64,000 bases of DNA. Origin: Bacteroidales bacterium. Lineage in GTDB: Bacteria > Bacteroidota > Bacteroidia > Bacteroidales > F082. Shown piece by piece: positions 19,708 through 28,180 of the stretch. The notes below the pieces were generated by a model, which ran no database searches, had not been told where the DNA came from, and saw nothing but the letters and a program-made list of their open reading frames with translations. Within the stretch, counting starts at the first letter, position 1; the number at the start of each line of letters is the position of its first letter. Location: assembly GCA_023229245.1 (NCBI GenBank), contig JALNZU010000001.1, positions 224,938 to 288,937 on the forward strand. Reading direction: 5' to 3'. The translations under genes were made by a program, and so were the position numbers.

Positions 19708-20664
19708 TTAATCATCCTGTGCTGCCAGAAATCGTTCGGCTTCCAAAGCTGCCATACTGCCTGTACCAGCTGCTGTAACAGCCTGACGGAATATCTTATC
19801 CTGCACATCACCGCAGGCAAAGATGCCGGGAATATTAGTAGCCGTCGAATCAGGTTTGGTGATAATATATCCGATTTCATCCATGTCTAACACATCTATG
19901 AAAAGTTCGCTATTAGGTTTGTGTCCTATTGCCAAAAAGAATCCGTCAACATTAATTACTTTTTCTTCCTTAGTTTTATTATTTATCAGTCTTGCACCTT
20001 TCAAGGTTTTCATAAACCCGTTTTCTTCTCCAAAAAGTTCTACTGTTTCGTGATTCCATAGCACCTCAATATTCGGACTGTTAAAGATTCTTTTTTGCAT
20101 TACTTTTGAGGCTCTCAGTTCATCGCGTCGAACGATCAGATAAACTTTTTTAGCGAGTTTAGCCAGATAGGTAGCTTCTTCAGCTGCTGTATCACCGCCT
20201 CCTACTACAGCCACATCTTTTCCTTTATAAAAGAACCCATCGCAGGTAGCGCATGCTGATACGCCTCCTCCTTTAAATTTTTCTTCTGTTTCCAGGCCAA
20301 GATATTTAGCTGTAGCACCTGTTGCTATGATGATGGTCTCAGCTGTCATTTGCTTTCCGTCGTCGGCCTGCACTTTGAACGGGCGCTGTGAGGTATCAAC
20401 CGATGTGATCATACCCCATCGTATATCAGAGCCAAATCGTTCGGCTTGGTTTTTCAGGTCTTCCATCATCTCAGGGCCAGTGATCCCGCCTGGGTAGCCC
20501 GGAAAATTCTCTACTTCAGTAGTGGTAGTCAGTTGGCCTCCGGGCTGAATACCTTGATATAATACTGGCTTCATATCAGCGCGGGCAGCATAAATGGCAG
20601 CCGTATATCCGGCAGGCCCCGATCCAATGATCAAACATTGAAGGTGTTCAGATTGTGTACTCAT
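19708..20664 (-). CDS. trxB: Thioredoxin-disulfide reductase
   Basis: The ATG at 20664 gives 318 residues, the usual size. It has the FAD motif IIGSGPAGYTAAIYAARA, the redox centre CATCDGFFYKG (about residue 140), the NADPH motif VVGGGDTAAEEA and the C-terminal GIFACGDVQDKIFRQAVTAAGTGS. It reduces thioredoxin with NADPH. Two thioredoxin-fold proteins are encoded in the same window. A longer open frame to 21045 runs through a tRNA gene on the other strand and was rejected. Confidence 0.97.
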   Translation of the reverse strand: MSTQSEHLQCLIIGSGPAGYTAAIYAARADMKPVLYQGIQPGGQLTTTTEVENFPGYPGGITGPEMMEDLKNQAERFGSDIRWGMITSVDTSQRPFKVQADDGKQMTAETIIIATGATAKYLGLETEEKFKGGGVSACATCDGFFYKGKDVAVVGGGDTAAEEATYLAKLAKKVYLIVRRDELRASKVMQKRIFNSPNIEVLWNHETVELFGEENGFMKTLKGARLINNKTKEEKVINVDGFFLAIGHKPNSELFIDVLDMDEIGYIITKPDSTATNIPGIFACGDVQDKIFRQAVTAAGTGSMAALEAERFLAAQDD

Positions 20665-20730
20665 ACGTATAATTTTTTTGGTATTCTTATCGAAAACAAT
20701 GCCAGTGTGTAGTAGATGAAAAAAGGAGTG

Positions 20731-20765
20731 CAAAAATACAATATTGTCGGATAAGTGATGACAAA
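20731..20765 (-). promoter_or_regulatory. Promoter of trxB
   Basis: On the minus strand TATTTTTG (20731-20738) matches TAnnTTTG and a TTTG lies about 23 bases upstream (20762-20765). The predicted leader is about 60 nt. Confidence 0.5.
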
Positions 20766-20834
20766 GTGGCACAACTGCTTTGCGCCATTGTTGAATCATG
20801 AATCCATATGCACAAAAATATCTGCTTAAAATTG

Positions 20835-20865
20835 TTGCACCACAGCCTGAAATAGTATATATTTG
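20835..20865 (+). promoter_or_regulatory. Promoter of tRNA-Pro
   Basis: TTG at 20835-20837, a 20-base spacer, then TATATTTG (20858-20865), which fits TTG-N19-23-TAnnTTTG. The predicted start is about 12 bases before the mature tRNA. Confidence 0.6.
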
Positions 20866-20883
20866 CACCGCAATTTTATTGTT

Positions 20884-20957
20884 CGGGGCGTGGTGCAGTT
20901 GGCTAGCATTCTTGCATGGGGTGCAAGCGGTCGCCCGTTCGAGTCGGGCCGCTCCGA
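20884..20957 (+). tRNA. tRNA-Pro(GGG)
   Basis: A full cloverleaf can be drawn. The acceptor stem is CGGGGCG/CGCTCCG with one G-T pair; the D stem is GTGC/GCAT; the anticodon stem is CTTGC/GCAAG with loop ATGGGGT giving anticodon GGG; the T arm is GCCCG-TTCGAGT-CGGGC; the discriminator is A. The 3' CCA is not encoded (ACAA follows). It reads codons CCC and CCU. A promoter precedes it and a terminator follows. Confidence 0.95.
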
Positions 20958-20961
20958 CAAT

Positions 20962-20997
20962 AAGGCGTTCAGCTATGTAAAGCCGAACGCCTTTTTT
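20962..20997 (+). terminator. Terminator of tRNA-Pro
   Basis: Stem AAGGCGTTC / GAACGCCTT with a 14-base loop, followed by a run of T, starts five bases after the tRNA. Confidence 0.85.
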
Positions 20998-21126
20998 ATG
21001 AACCAAAACAAATAAAGACATATCCAAAAAAAGAATAGGAAACAAAACCTTTCACACAAATGCAACTATTGTGGGTATCAGTAAAAGATTTTATTGAAGA
21101 ATTGGAAGGTGCTGTATGCTTTTTTC

Positions 21127-21134
21127 TATTTTTG
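21127..21134 (+). promoter_or_regulatory. -7 promoter box for the haem-binding protein gene
   Basis: TATTTTTG matches TAnnTTTG, about 50 bp upstream of the start codon at 21185. Confidence 0.4.
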
Positions 21135-21184
21135 AAGTCAAAACAACACCAAATACTTTATTCATTCAATAATTCTTCTGAAAG

Positions 21185-21643
21185 ATGAAAAAATATATAG
21201 TGATTATCAGCATCCTTGTCCTTTTCGGATTAGCTCAGTTCATTCGGCCTGAACGCAACCAACAAACCATTCCCAGCCGATACGATATATTCCACCTAAC
21301 CGACACTCCAGCACAAATAGTTTCATCAATACGAACTGCATGCTATAACTGCCATTCCAATTCAACAACTTATCCATGGTACGCAAGCATCTCACCGGTT
21401 TCATGGCTGATTGACCGACATATAATAGAAGCAAAAAGTGAATTGAATTTTTCGGAATGGATCTTATATAGCAAAGAAGAACAGGAAACACTTTTATTAG
21501 AGTTGATAGAGGTTTTAGAGAAAAGCAAGATGCCGCCCAAGCCCTACCTGTGGCTGCACGCCGAAGCTAAATTTGATCAGGCTACAACAGATATGATCAT
21601 TCATTGGGCACGAGACAAAAAACAGCAAGTCCAATTGAATTAA
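21185..21643 (+). CDS. Haem-binding domain protein (single c-type haem motif)
   Basis: The 152-residue protein has an N-terminal hydrophobic anchor (residues 4-19) and ACYNCHSNSTTYPWY, a CxxCH c-type haem site followed by the NxTxYPWYA pattern of the Haem_bd family. KSKMPPKPYLWLHAEAK near residue 114-130 supplies a likely methionine ligand region. It would face the periplasm. Such proteins are common in Bacteroidota but have no firm role. It is a stand-alone gene. Confidence 0.8.
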   Translation: MKKYIVIISILVLFGLAQFIRPERNQQTIPSRYDIFHLTDTPAQIVSSIRTACYNCHSNSTTYPWYASISPVSWLIDRHIIEAKSELNFSEWILYSKEEQETLLLELIEVLEKSKMPPKPYLWLHAEAKFDQATTDMIIHWARDKKQQVQLN

Positions 21644-21896
21644 GGTGCCGAGACCAGCTGTTGCTACACCATAGATCATACCCGATAAAGATCAGGTAGA
21701 TCTGAAAAAAACTTGATGCGATAAATTTATTCAGGTAAGAAATACCCTTTACTCTTTCGTCAGCCAAAAAAAGATCAAACAAGATAATTTTATATAATAC
21801 TGTCAACCAAGGAGATAGTTCATACTTTATTCGCTATGGACCTTTTTTTTTAAAAATTTCAGTACTTTGTATTGCATAGTATTAAAATAATAAAAC

Positions 21897-21904
21897 TACC
21901 TTTG
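21897..21904 (+). promoter_or_regulatory. -7 box of the padR-pspC operon, implying a leaderless message
   Basis: TACCTTTG is a perfect TAnnTTTG and ends only four bases before the ATG at 21909. A TTG lies about 22 bases upstream of it. With the usual 5-7 base distance to the transcription start, the mRNA would begin at or next to the start codon. Confidence 0.6.
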
Positions 21905-21908
21905 CGGC

Positions 21909-22259
21909 ATGAAATCAGAAAAGAATATTTCACAAATGCGCAAAGGGGTTTTGGAGCTTTGTATTTTAGCCATTATTGCCCAGAGCGAGGAAGTCTATTC
22001 CTCTGACATTTTGGAGCAACTGAAACAGGCAGAGCTTATCGTGGTTGAGGGTACACTTTATCCGCTACTGACCCGGCTTAAAAACGATGGTATGCTCAGT
22101 TACAGATGGGAGGAATCGAGATCGGGGCCTCCGCGTAAGTATTTTCGTATCAGCGCTCAAGGTCAGCAATTATTGTCCCAGCTTACTCAGACATGGGAGG
22201 CAATGACCGAAGCTGTTTCCCAAATCCTTTATCCAAGCAACAAAAATCACAACGTATGA
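21909..22259 (+). CDS. PadR family transcriptional regulator
   Basis: The 116-residue winged-helix protein shows the PadR pattern: RKGVLELCILAIIAQSEEVYSSDILEQL, VVEGTLYPLLTRLKNDGMLSYRWEES and GPPRKYFRISAQGQQLL. PadR proteins are usually repressors. Its stop overlaps the start of the PspC gene as ATGA, so the pair is translationally coupled. A likely role is control of this envelope-stress-like operon, including itself. Confidence 0.93.
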   Translation: MKSEKNISQMRKGVLELCILAIIAQSEEVYSSDILEQLKQAELIVVEGTLYPLLTRLKNDGMLSYRWEESRSGPPRKYFRISAQGQQLLSQLTQTWEAMTEAVSQILYPSNKNHNV

Positions 22260-23860
22260 AAAAGACAATCAACATCACCATTAGTGGTCAATTATTTCAC
22301 ATTGAAGAAGACGCTTATTCCCGTTTGAGCCAATATATTACTAACATCAAACAATATTTTGAAGGAAGCGATGGGCAAGAGGAGATCATAGCCGATATTG
22401 AAAGTCGTATTGCCGAGCTCTTTCAGCAAAACCTGAATGAGTTTAAACAGGTTATCAGTTTGCAGGATGTTCAACATATCATTGAAGTATTAGGACAGCC
22501 ATCCGAGATGGATGACGAAGGCAATGGCAATGCGCCTTCACAAGGCAAGAGTTATAGTTTTAAAAGGCGTTTGTTTCGTGATACCGACAACCGGAAGGTA
22601 GCTGGTGTAGCAGCAGGTTTAGCCGCTTACTTCTCTATTGACCCGATTTGGTTTCGAATCGCATTTCTTGTTTTAACACTTGCCTCTGGCTCAGGAATTT
22701 TGGTGTATATTATCCTTTGGATTCTGATACCAGCGGCTCGTTCTACCACCGAGAAGCTTGAGATGAAAGGAGAGCCTGTAAACATTGAAACTATTGAAAA
22801 GTCAATACGTGAAGAACTCGCTCATGTAAGATCGTCTTTAAACGAATTTGCCAAAGAAGCCCGTGAAAGCATGAAGACGGCCGGTAAGCATACTGGAAAT
22901 TATTCTAAAAAAGCAGCTCACAATTTGCTTAGGTTTTTTTATGCCGTTGTTCGTATCTTAGCTATTGTGATAGGGCTTATATTCCTATTTGCCGGACTGA
23001 GCCTGATCATGGCAGCCGGGAGTTTCTTTTTAGGCTGGGATAATTTTTCAGTCCTGCATGATCTTGGGATCCCAGTGCTTCACACTGAAAAGATCATCCC
23101 ATATCTGTTTGCGAATCCGTTTGCTGTTTCTTTAGCACCTATGGCCATAGGTGGCTTTATTGCCATACCTCTTATTATGCTTGTTTATGGTGGATTGAGA
23201 TTAATTCTCGGACGTTTAGTCAGGCTCCCGGGTTTAAGTGGTATCGCAGCAGGACTGTGGGTTGCAAGTATAGTAATATTGGCCTATATTATTTTTGGTC
23301 TGATGTTGGACTTACGGGAAAGCTACCATAGTATTTCCGACGAAATGATTCTTGAAGAGACCCATAGCCCGGTTTTGACGATCTCGATTGACAATACTCC
23401 ACAATTAGAAGCCAATCAATATCTTCAGTTTTTCGATTCTTATGTGCAATTTATTTCCAATGACGCACATGCCTATCTTCTTCCCATGTTTTACGTAGAA
23501 TATACTGATAAGGACTATCCGTTTGTGCTAACCAAATTTGAAGCCAGAGGTAGCAGCATAGAGGAAGCACGTGAGCGCACCAAAGGTATCCGGTTTGAAA
23601 TCCAGAACAATGATTCTTCACTATTGATACCCGGCAGCTTTAGTCTTGCTACAGACGAGAGTCTTAGGGCACAACAAGTCATAGTCACTTTATATTTACC
23701 CGAAGGGAAGCAGGTGTATTTTGATGAAAGCACGCACCACTATTTCAGCCAGCACCCTTCTTTTAGAATGAGGCACCACACATATGCCGGATCATACTGG
23801 ATAATGACAAAAAAAGGACTCAGACCTTCTAAAGAAATATCGCAATCTACCTCTTCCTGA
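22256..23860 (+). CDS. PspC domain membrane protein
   Basis: The product has 534 residues. The N-terminal 70 residues (KKTINITISGQLFHIEEDAY...) form a conserved cytoplasmic domain found before PspC in Bacteroidota. The PspC domain follows (RRLFRDTDNRKVAGVAAGLAAYF, then a membrane helix, near residues 100-165), then three more predicted helices and a C-terminal soluble part rich in beta strands (LTISIDNTPQLEA onward). PspC proteins respond to membrane stress. PadR-PspC pairing is frequent in this phylum. Confidence 0.85.
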   Translation: MKKTINITISGQLFHIEEDAYSRLSQYITNIKQYFEGSDGQEEIIADIESRIAELFQQNLNEFKQVISLQDVQHIIEVLGQPSEMDDEGNGNAPSQGKSYSFKRRLFRDTDNRKVAGVAAGLAAYFSIDPIWFRIAFLVLTLASGSGILVYIILWILIPAARSTTEKLEMKGEPVNIETIEKSIREELAHVRSSLNEFAKEARESMKTAGKHTGNYSKKAAHNLLRFFYAVVRILAIVIGLIFLFAGLSLIMAAGSFFLGWDNFSVLHDLGIPVLHTEKIIPYLFANPFAVSLAPMAIGGFIAIPLIMLVYGGLRLILGRLVRLPGLSGIAAGLWVASIVILAYIIFGLMLDLRESYHSISDEMILEETHSPVLTISIDNTPQLEANQYLQFFDSYVQFISNDAHAYLLPMFYVEYTDKDYPFVLTKFEARGSSIEEARERTKGIRFEIQNNDSSLLIPGSFSLATDESLRAQQVIVTLYLPEGKQVYFDESTHHYFSQHPSFRMRHHTYAGSYWIMTKKGLRPSKEISQSTSS

Positions 23861-23916
23861 TTTTATTAGTAAAGCGAAAACAGCAAGTCGGGTTTTATTG
23901 GCTGCCGTATTTACAA

Positions 23917-23924
23917 TAAATTTG
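23917..23924 (+). promoter_or_regulatory. -7 promoter box for corA
   Basis: TAAATTTG matches TAnnTTTG, 29 bp upstream of the ATG at 23954; TTG lies 16 bases further upstream. Confidence 0.45.
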
Positions 23925-23953
23925 TCGGCAGCATTCTTAAAATCTATCCAAGT

Positions 23954-25042
23954 ATGAATCAGAAGAAAAAGAAAAATCTCAGACATACCAAACGAAGCGC
24001 TGTTCATGCCAAGATAGGCCTGCCTCCTGGAAGCTTGGTGCACACCGGAACGCGCAAAATGGAAGATATCCGTGTAGTATTACGAAGTTATGATCCACAA
24101 CAGCTGGTAACAAATCTAATTCATACCACCGATGAGCTTCAGCAGGTCAAACAACCGTCTAAACCAGTATGGATACAAATTAATGGACTACACGACACAC
24201 AACTGATAGGCGATATTGGACGTTTATTCAATGTGCATCCATTAATACTGGAAGATATACTGAACACAAATCAACGCCCCAAGATAGAACTGATGGACGA
24301 CCAACTTTTTCTGATCATCAGAACAATGGATGTGTTACCCGACAAAGGGTTGGTTACCGACCAAATTGGCTTTATACTCAAAGACAAGCTGTTGATATCT
24401 TTTCACGAAAGCGAGTTGGATATTTTCGCTCCCTTATACAAGCGCTTAGAATCGGACAATAGTTATATCCGAGCTCAAAGTACTGATTATCTGTTATATG
24501 CTATGATTGATATAGTGGTGGATAATTATTTCAATGCGTTGGATCATTGCGCCAATCAATTGGATTATATAGAGAACTTAGTGTTTGAAGAACCCACAGA
24601 AGCTTTGTTAGCAGGTATTCAGGAGGTTCGCAAAGATTTATTACTCCTTAAAAAAACCATTTATCCTTTGCGTGATTTACTTCAAACACTCTCCAAGACC
24701 GATGTGCCCGTGATCAGTTTCTCACAACACAGATATCTCCGCGATGTGTATGATCATGTACTCTTTATCACCGAAACTATTGAGACTTACCGCGAACTCA
24801 ATACCGGACTACGGGAGGCGTATCTGTCGGCTATCAGCAACAATATGAATCAGGTGATGAAAACCCTGACTATTATTGCGACTATTTTCATCCCGCTTAC
24901 GTTTATTGCAGGGGTTTACGGGATGAATTTTCGTTTTATGCCCGAGCTGAACTGGAAATATGGTTACATCCTGATCTGGGGGATTATGTTGGCGATCGCA
25001 GCATGGATGGTATATCGATTCAAAAAACTGAAGTGGTTTTAA
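23954..25042 (+). CDS. corA: Magnesium/cobalt transporter CorA
   Basis: The 362-residue protein has a long soluble N-terminal funnel domain and two C-terminal membrane helices. The signature YGMNF (GMN motif) lies at the end of the first helix, FIPLTFIAGVYGMNFRFMPE, followed by GYILIWGIMLAIAAW. It forms a pentameric Mg2+ channel in the inner membrane. The first 20 residues are strongly basic. It is followed 59 bp later by a thioredoxin gene. Confidence 0.95.
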   Translation: MNQKKKKNLRHTKRSAVHAKIGLPPGSLVHTGTRKMEDIRVVLRSYDPQQLVTNLIHTTDELQQVKQPSKPVWIQINGLHDTQLIGDIGRLFNVHPLILEDILNTNQRPKIELMDDQLFLIIRTMDVLPDKGLVTDQIGFILKDKLLISFHESELDIFAPLYKRLESDNSYIRAQSTDYLLYAMIDIVVDNYFNALDHCANQLDYIENLVFEEPTEALLAGIQEVRKDLLLLKKTIYPLRDLLQTLSKTDVPVISFSQHRYLRDVYDHVLFITETIETYRELNTGLREAYLSAISNNMNQVMKTLTIIATIFIPLTFIAGVYGMNFRFMPELNWKYGYILIWGIMLAIAAWMVYRFKKLKWF

Positions 25043-25061
25043 ATTTACCAACTGTTTTCCT

Positions 25062-25069
25062 TACATTTG
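25062..25069 (+). promoter_or_regulatory. -7 promoter box for the membrane thioredoxin gene
   Basis: TACATTTG matches TAnnTTTG, 32 bp upstream of the ATG at 25102. Confidence 0.45.
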
Positions 25070-25101
25070 TACTATAAATTCATGTTTCAATCTGCTGAAT
25101 T

Positions 25102-25530
25102 ATGTCAAATATTTTCTGGATCATTCTGGCTTTACTATTGGTATATTTTTTTTACACCATCATCAGGCGCTATTATGTAATGAAGAACTATACACCTGAT
25201 CAGGATAGTGAGAAAATAATCGTACTGACAGATACCAATTTCACTCATCAAACTTCCAAAGGGATAGTATTGGTTGATTTCTGGGCTGCCTGGTGTATGC
25301 CATGCCGGTTGATTGCTCCGATTCTGAGTGAACTGGCCGAAAGCATGGATGAAACCGTTCGCATCGGAAAACTTAATGTTGATGAACACAAGGCTACAGC
25401 CGAGAAATATGGCATACAATCTATCCCAACCTTGCTGCTGTTCAAAGAGGGGCAGGTTGTAGAAAAGTTTGTAGGTGTAAAACCCAAGGCTGTGTTTGAG
25501 AAGGCAATAAAAAAACATCAGCATTCATAG
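25102..25530 (+). CDS. Membrane-anchored thioredoxin with CMPC active site
   Basis: The 142-residue protein has an N-terminal membrane segment (residues 4-19) followed by a thioredoxin domain: VLVDFWAAWCMPCRLIAPIL, the cis-proline YGIQSIPTLLLFKEG and the C-terminal helix. The active site is WCMPC instead of the usual WCGPC. The basic residues after the helix (IIRRYYVMK) suggest, by the positive-inside rule, that the thioredoxin domain is cytoplasmic and tethered; a periplasmic orientation cannot be excluded. Confidence 0.88.
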   Translation: MSNIFWIILALLLVYFFYTIIRRYYVMKNYTPDQDSEKIIVLTDTNFTHQTSKGIVLVDFWAAWCMPCRLIAPILSELAESMDETVRIGKLNVDEHKATAEKYGIQSIPTLLLFKEGQVVEKFVGVKPKAVFEKAIKKHQHS

Positions 25531-25621
25531 GATTCCAATCTATGGTTTTCCCTATTATTCATAATGAGTAAGCTAACAATGGAGTATTGTTCATATCATC
25601 CTTTTCTAACTGAATACCGGT

Positions 25622-26530
25622 TCAAAGTTTATCTTTCAGCGACTGTTCGGCATTCTTGAAATGAAAAGAAAACCCATCTGCAAGCAGCCGTTCAGGCTTT
25701 GCATAAGTTCCTGACAGCAACAATTCTTTACCCATTTCACCCAATACTGTTTTAATAACAAAGGCTGGTGTAGTCAATCGGGAAGGTCGTTTCAGCACTT
25801 TTGCCATGATCTGCACAAAATCCTTTTGTTGTATGGGTTCAGGAGCCGTAAGATTATATGCTCCGCTACAATGTTTGTTTGCAAGCAAAAACAGTATGGC
25901 TTCTATTTCATCCTCTATGTCTATCCATGATATCCATTGATTTCCTGTTCCTATCCTACCCCCTATCATCAAGTGTACTGGCATTGCCATTTTCGGCAAG
26001 GCCCCTCCCTGATGAGCTAACACTACTCCTGATCGGATAAAAAGCAGTCGTTCGCTGATCGCTTGAAACCGGGTTGCTGCCTGTTCCCATTTTGTGCTCA
26101 CCTCTGCAAGAAATCCTGTTCCTGATTCATCTGACTCAGTAAAGGCTTTATGTTCATCATATCCATAAAAACCTATAGCTGAGGCTTGTATCACTGCTTT
26201 TAGTTTAACTTCCGCAGCTTGAAACAAGGTATAAAGCATGTCAACTGTTTGAAGCCGGCTCCATAGTATAGTTTCTTTACGCTTATGTGTCCATCTTTTT
26301 TCACCTATATTCGCTCCGGCAAGGTTAATGAGTACCTGTGTACCTTCAATCAGCGCTGCAAGGTGAGAAGGAGGCTGATGCCAGTCGGCATAGCTAATTC
26401 CGGTGTCACCTAATTTTTTACGTGCAACAGGAATATCACGAGTAAACACGACTAACTCATGTGTTCCAAGCAAACGTTTTATCAAAGCCTGTCCGATCAG
26501 ACCAGTAGCTCCTGCCACAACAATTTTCAT
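25622..26530 (-). CDS. TIGR01777 family NAD-dependent epimerase (YfcH / SDR39U1-like)
   Basis: The 302-residue atypical short-chain dehydrogenase starts with the Rossmann motif IVVAGATGLIGQALIKRL. Family blocks are VLINLAGANIGEKRWTHKRKE, SAIGFYGYDE, VLAHQGGALPKM and AYNLTAPEP, with a DUF1731 C-terminal tail (RPSRLTTPAFVIKTVLGEM). The substrate is unknown throughout the family. It is a single gene convergent with the thioredoxin gene. Confidence 0.9.
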   Translation of the reverse strand: MKIVVAGATGLIGQALIKRLLGTHELVVFTRDIPVARKKLGDTGISYADWHQPPSHLAALIEGTQVLINLAGANIGEKRWTHKRKETILWSRLQTVDMLYTLFQAAEVKLKAVIQASAIGFYGYDEHKAFTESDESGTGFLAEVSTKWEQAATRFQAISERLLFIRSGVVLAHQGGALPKMAMPVHLMIGGRIGTGNQWISWIDIEDEIEAILFLLANKHCSGAYNLTAPEPIQQKDFVQIMAKVLKRPSRLTTPAFVIKTVLGEMGKELLLSGTYAKPERLLADGFSFHFKNAEQSLKDKL

Positions 26531-26743
26531 GGTATTGTTTAATGAGTTAACAAACAGGTACCTAAAATTGTTTGTGTACTCATGAAGTTATTTATCAGCA
26601 ATACACACTCATACAGGCATATATCCTTCAATCAATAAGTAAAGGGACCATTTCAACCGGCTCAACCCTGATCTTAGCTGCTTGCAGCACGACAGCTAAT
26701 GCTTTGTGTGTCTGCTCAATAGCGTGAAAAGCCATTATATGGA

Positions 26744-27961
26744 TTACCAGTTCAGGATATTAAAGAAGTCGTATTCTTCAGGATTAGTCAGATATTTTTT
26801 AGCAGCTCTATGGTCTTCTGGCATAATATATTGCAGTCCGTGCTGGAAAACGAATCTGGTTTTTTCGCCATGAATATTCACAAATCGCACCTTCACCCTT
26901 CCTGTTTCATCCACCACATCTTTCAGATAAAGTGGGGTTACCACTCCTAAAGGATCAGAGGTTACCATAGCTCCGGTAATACCTTGGTCGAACAGTTCTT
27001 TCACTCCGTAGCCTAAAAAACCACAATAAGTCAGGTCGAAGGACGAAGGGCCTACGCAGCGTAACTCATAGCCTAATTCCACTGGCCGGCTTTTGATGTT
27101 CAGTTGAAGTTCTTTGAGCTTATGCTGAAGAGACATATTATAAATATGTGCTTTACTCACATTACCTAACTCGGGATGACCGTGCTCGTCGAAAGTAAAA
27201 TTCACACCAGAAGAAACAATTTCCTCATCTGTCATGAAATGAAATACTCCTTCGCTAACTATAGCTACTCCATATTGAATACCAAGCAGTTTTCGTTTTA
27301 CCATAGACGATATGATCAATCGTGTGATGCGGTCGAAGGTTACGGTTGTCTTATAGAACATCTCCGGTATGATGATCATTGGCAGATGGCATGAAGTACC
27401 TATTCCAAAAGCCAGATGACCTGCTTCTCTTCCCATAGCCGATACCACAAACCAGTTGCCGCTTGTGCGGGCATCTTCATACACGGTCTGTGCAATACGT
27501 ACTCCTTCATCTTTGGCCGAATAATAACCGAAAGTAGGAGTTCCTTCGGGCAAAGGCAGGTCGTTATCAATAGTTTTAGGTACGTGAATATTTTGAATCT
27601 TCACATTATTGTCAGCTAAAAAATTCGTGATTCGGTTAGCTGTAGAAGCGGTATCATCACCACCAATAGTAACCAATAATTTCACATGATGGTCAATAAA
27701 GAATTTAGCACTAAACTCTTCATCTTTAGGCTTATATCGGCTCATCTGTATAGCTGATCCACCTAATTTCTGAATGGTATCGGCCAGAACGAAGTCAAAT
27801 TCCATGATCTCGGGTTTATCTGAAAAGAGACTTTTAAAGCCACCATTCAGCCCGATCACTCTATACCCGCTTTTTAAAAAGACTTTAGCCACTGTGCTGA
27901 TCACAGCATTTATACCCGGTGCGGGGCCGCCGCCGGCTAAAACAACAATAGATTCTCGCAT
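26744..27961 (-). CDS. 6-phosphofructokinase, PPi-dependent type
   Basis: The 405-residue protein has the PFK blocks GGGPAPGINAVI, VTIGGDDTASTANR, HVPKTIDNDLPLPEG, AMGREAGHLAFGIG and ELRCVGPSSFDLTYCGFLGYG. GGDD instead of GGDG, and the lysine in PKTIDND, indicate use of pyrophosphate rather than ATP. It phosphorylates fructose 6-phosphate in glycolysis and is reversible with PPi. A TAnnTTTG box sits 15 bp upstream, which predicts a leader below 10 nt. gap, another glycolytic gene, lies at 44.5 kb but is not linked. Confidence 0.9.
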   Translation of the reverse strand: MRESIVVLAGGGPAPGINAVISTVAKVFLKSGYRVIGLNGGFKSLFSDKPEIMEFDFVLADTIQKLGGSAIQMSRYKPKDEEFSAKFFIDHHVKLLVTIGGDDTASTANRITNFLADNNVKIQNIHVPKTIDNDLPLPEGTPTFGYYSAKDEGVRIAQTVYEDARTSGNWFVVSAMGREAGHLAFGIGTSCHLPMIIIPEMFYKTTVTFDRITRLIISSMVKRKLLGIQYGVAIVSEGVFHFMTDEEIVSSGVNFTFDEHGHPELGNVSKAHIYNMSLQHKLKELQLNIKSRPVELGYELRCVGPSSFDLTYCGFLGYGVKELFDQGITGAMVTSDPLGVVTPLYLKDVVDETGRVKVRFVNIHGEKTRFVFQHGLQYIMPEDHRAAKKYLTNPEEYDFFNILNW

Positions 27962-27975
27962 AAAAAAAATTTCGG

Positions 27976-27983
27976 CAAAGATA
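27976..27983 (-). promoter_or_regulatory. -7 promoter box for pfk
   Basis: CAAAGATA on plus is TATCTTTG on minus, matching TAnnTTTG, 15 bp upstream of the start. Confidence 0.45.
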
Positions 27984-28142
27984 AGTTGATTTTAGATGAC
28001 GGGTTATTTTTCTGTTCATAGCTGTTCTGTATCAGTTGTTACGACAAGCTTTGCGGAGCTTGTACAATGGGCTACATAAAAATTCGGGAATAGTTTTTAC
28101 ATACAAAAGCATCGCAGCAGGCTTTTATAAAGCGAAAAAACT

Positions 28143-28150
28143 TATTTTTG
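28143..28150 (+). promoter_or_regulatory. -7 promoter box for the first subtilisin gene
   Basis: TATTTTTG matches TAnnTTTG, 31 bp upstream of the ATG at 28181. The ATG at 28148 lies inside the box region, which supports the later start. Confidence 0.45.
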
Positions 28151-28180
28151 TTTCCAGTTAATTACCAATTCAATAGTAAC

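Noticed and set aside
20665..21045. N-terminal extension of trxB
   Set aside because: It runs antisense through the tRNA-Pro gene and past the trxB promoter; family length fits the ATG at 20664.
28044..28063. Hairpin ACAAGCT/AGCTTGT between pfk and the subtilisin gene
   Set aside because: No T tract and no matching operator elsewhere; may be chance.
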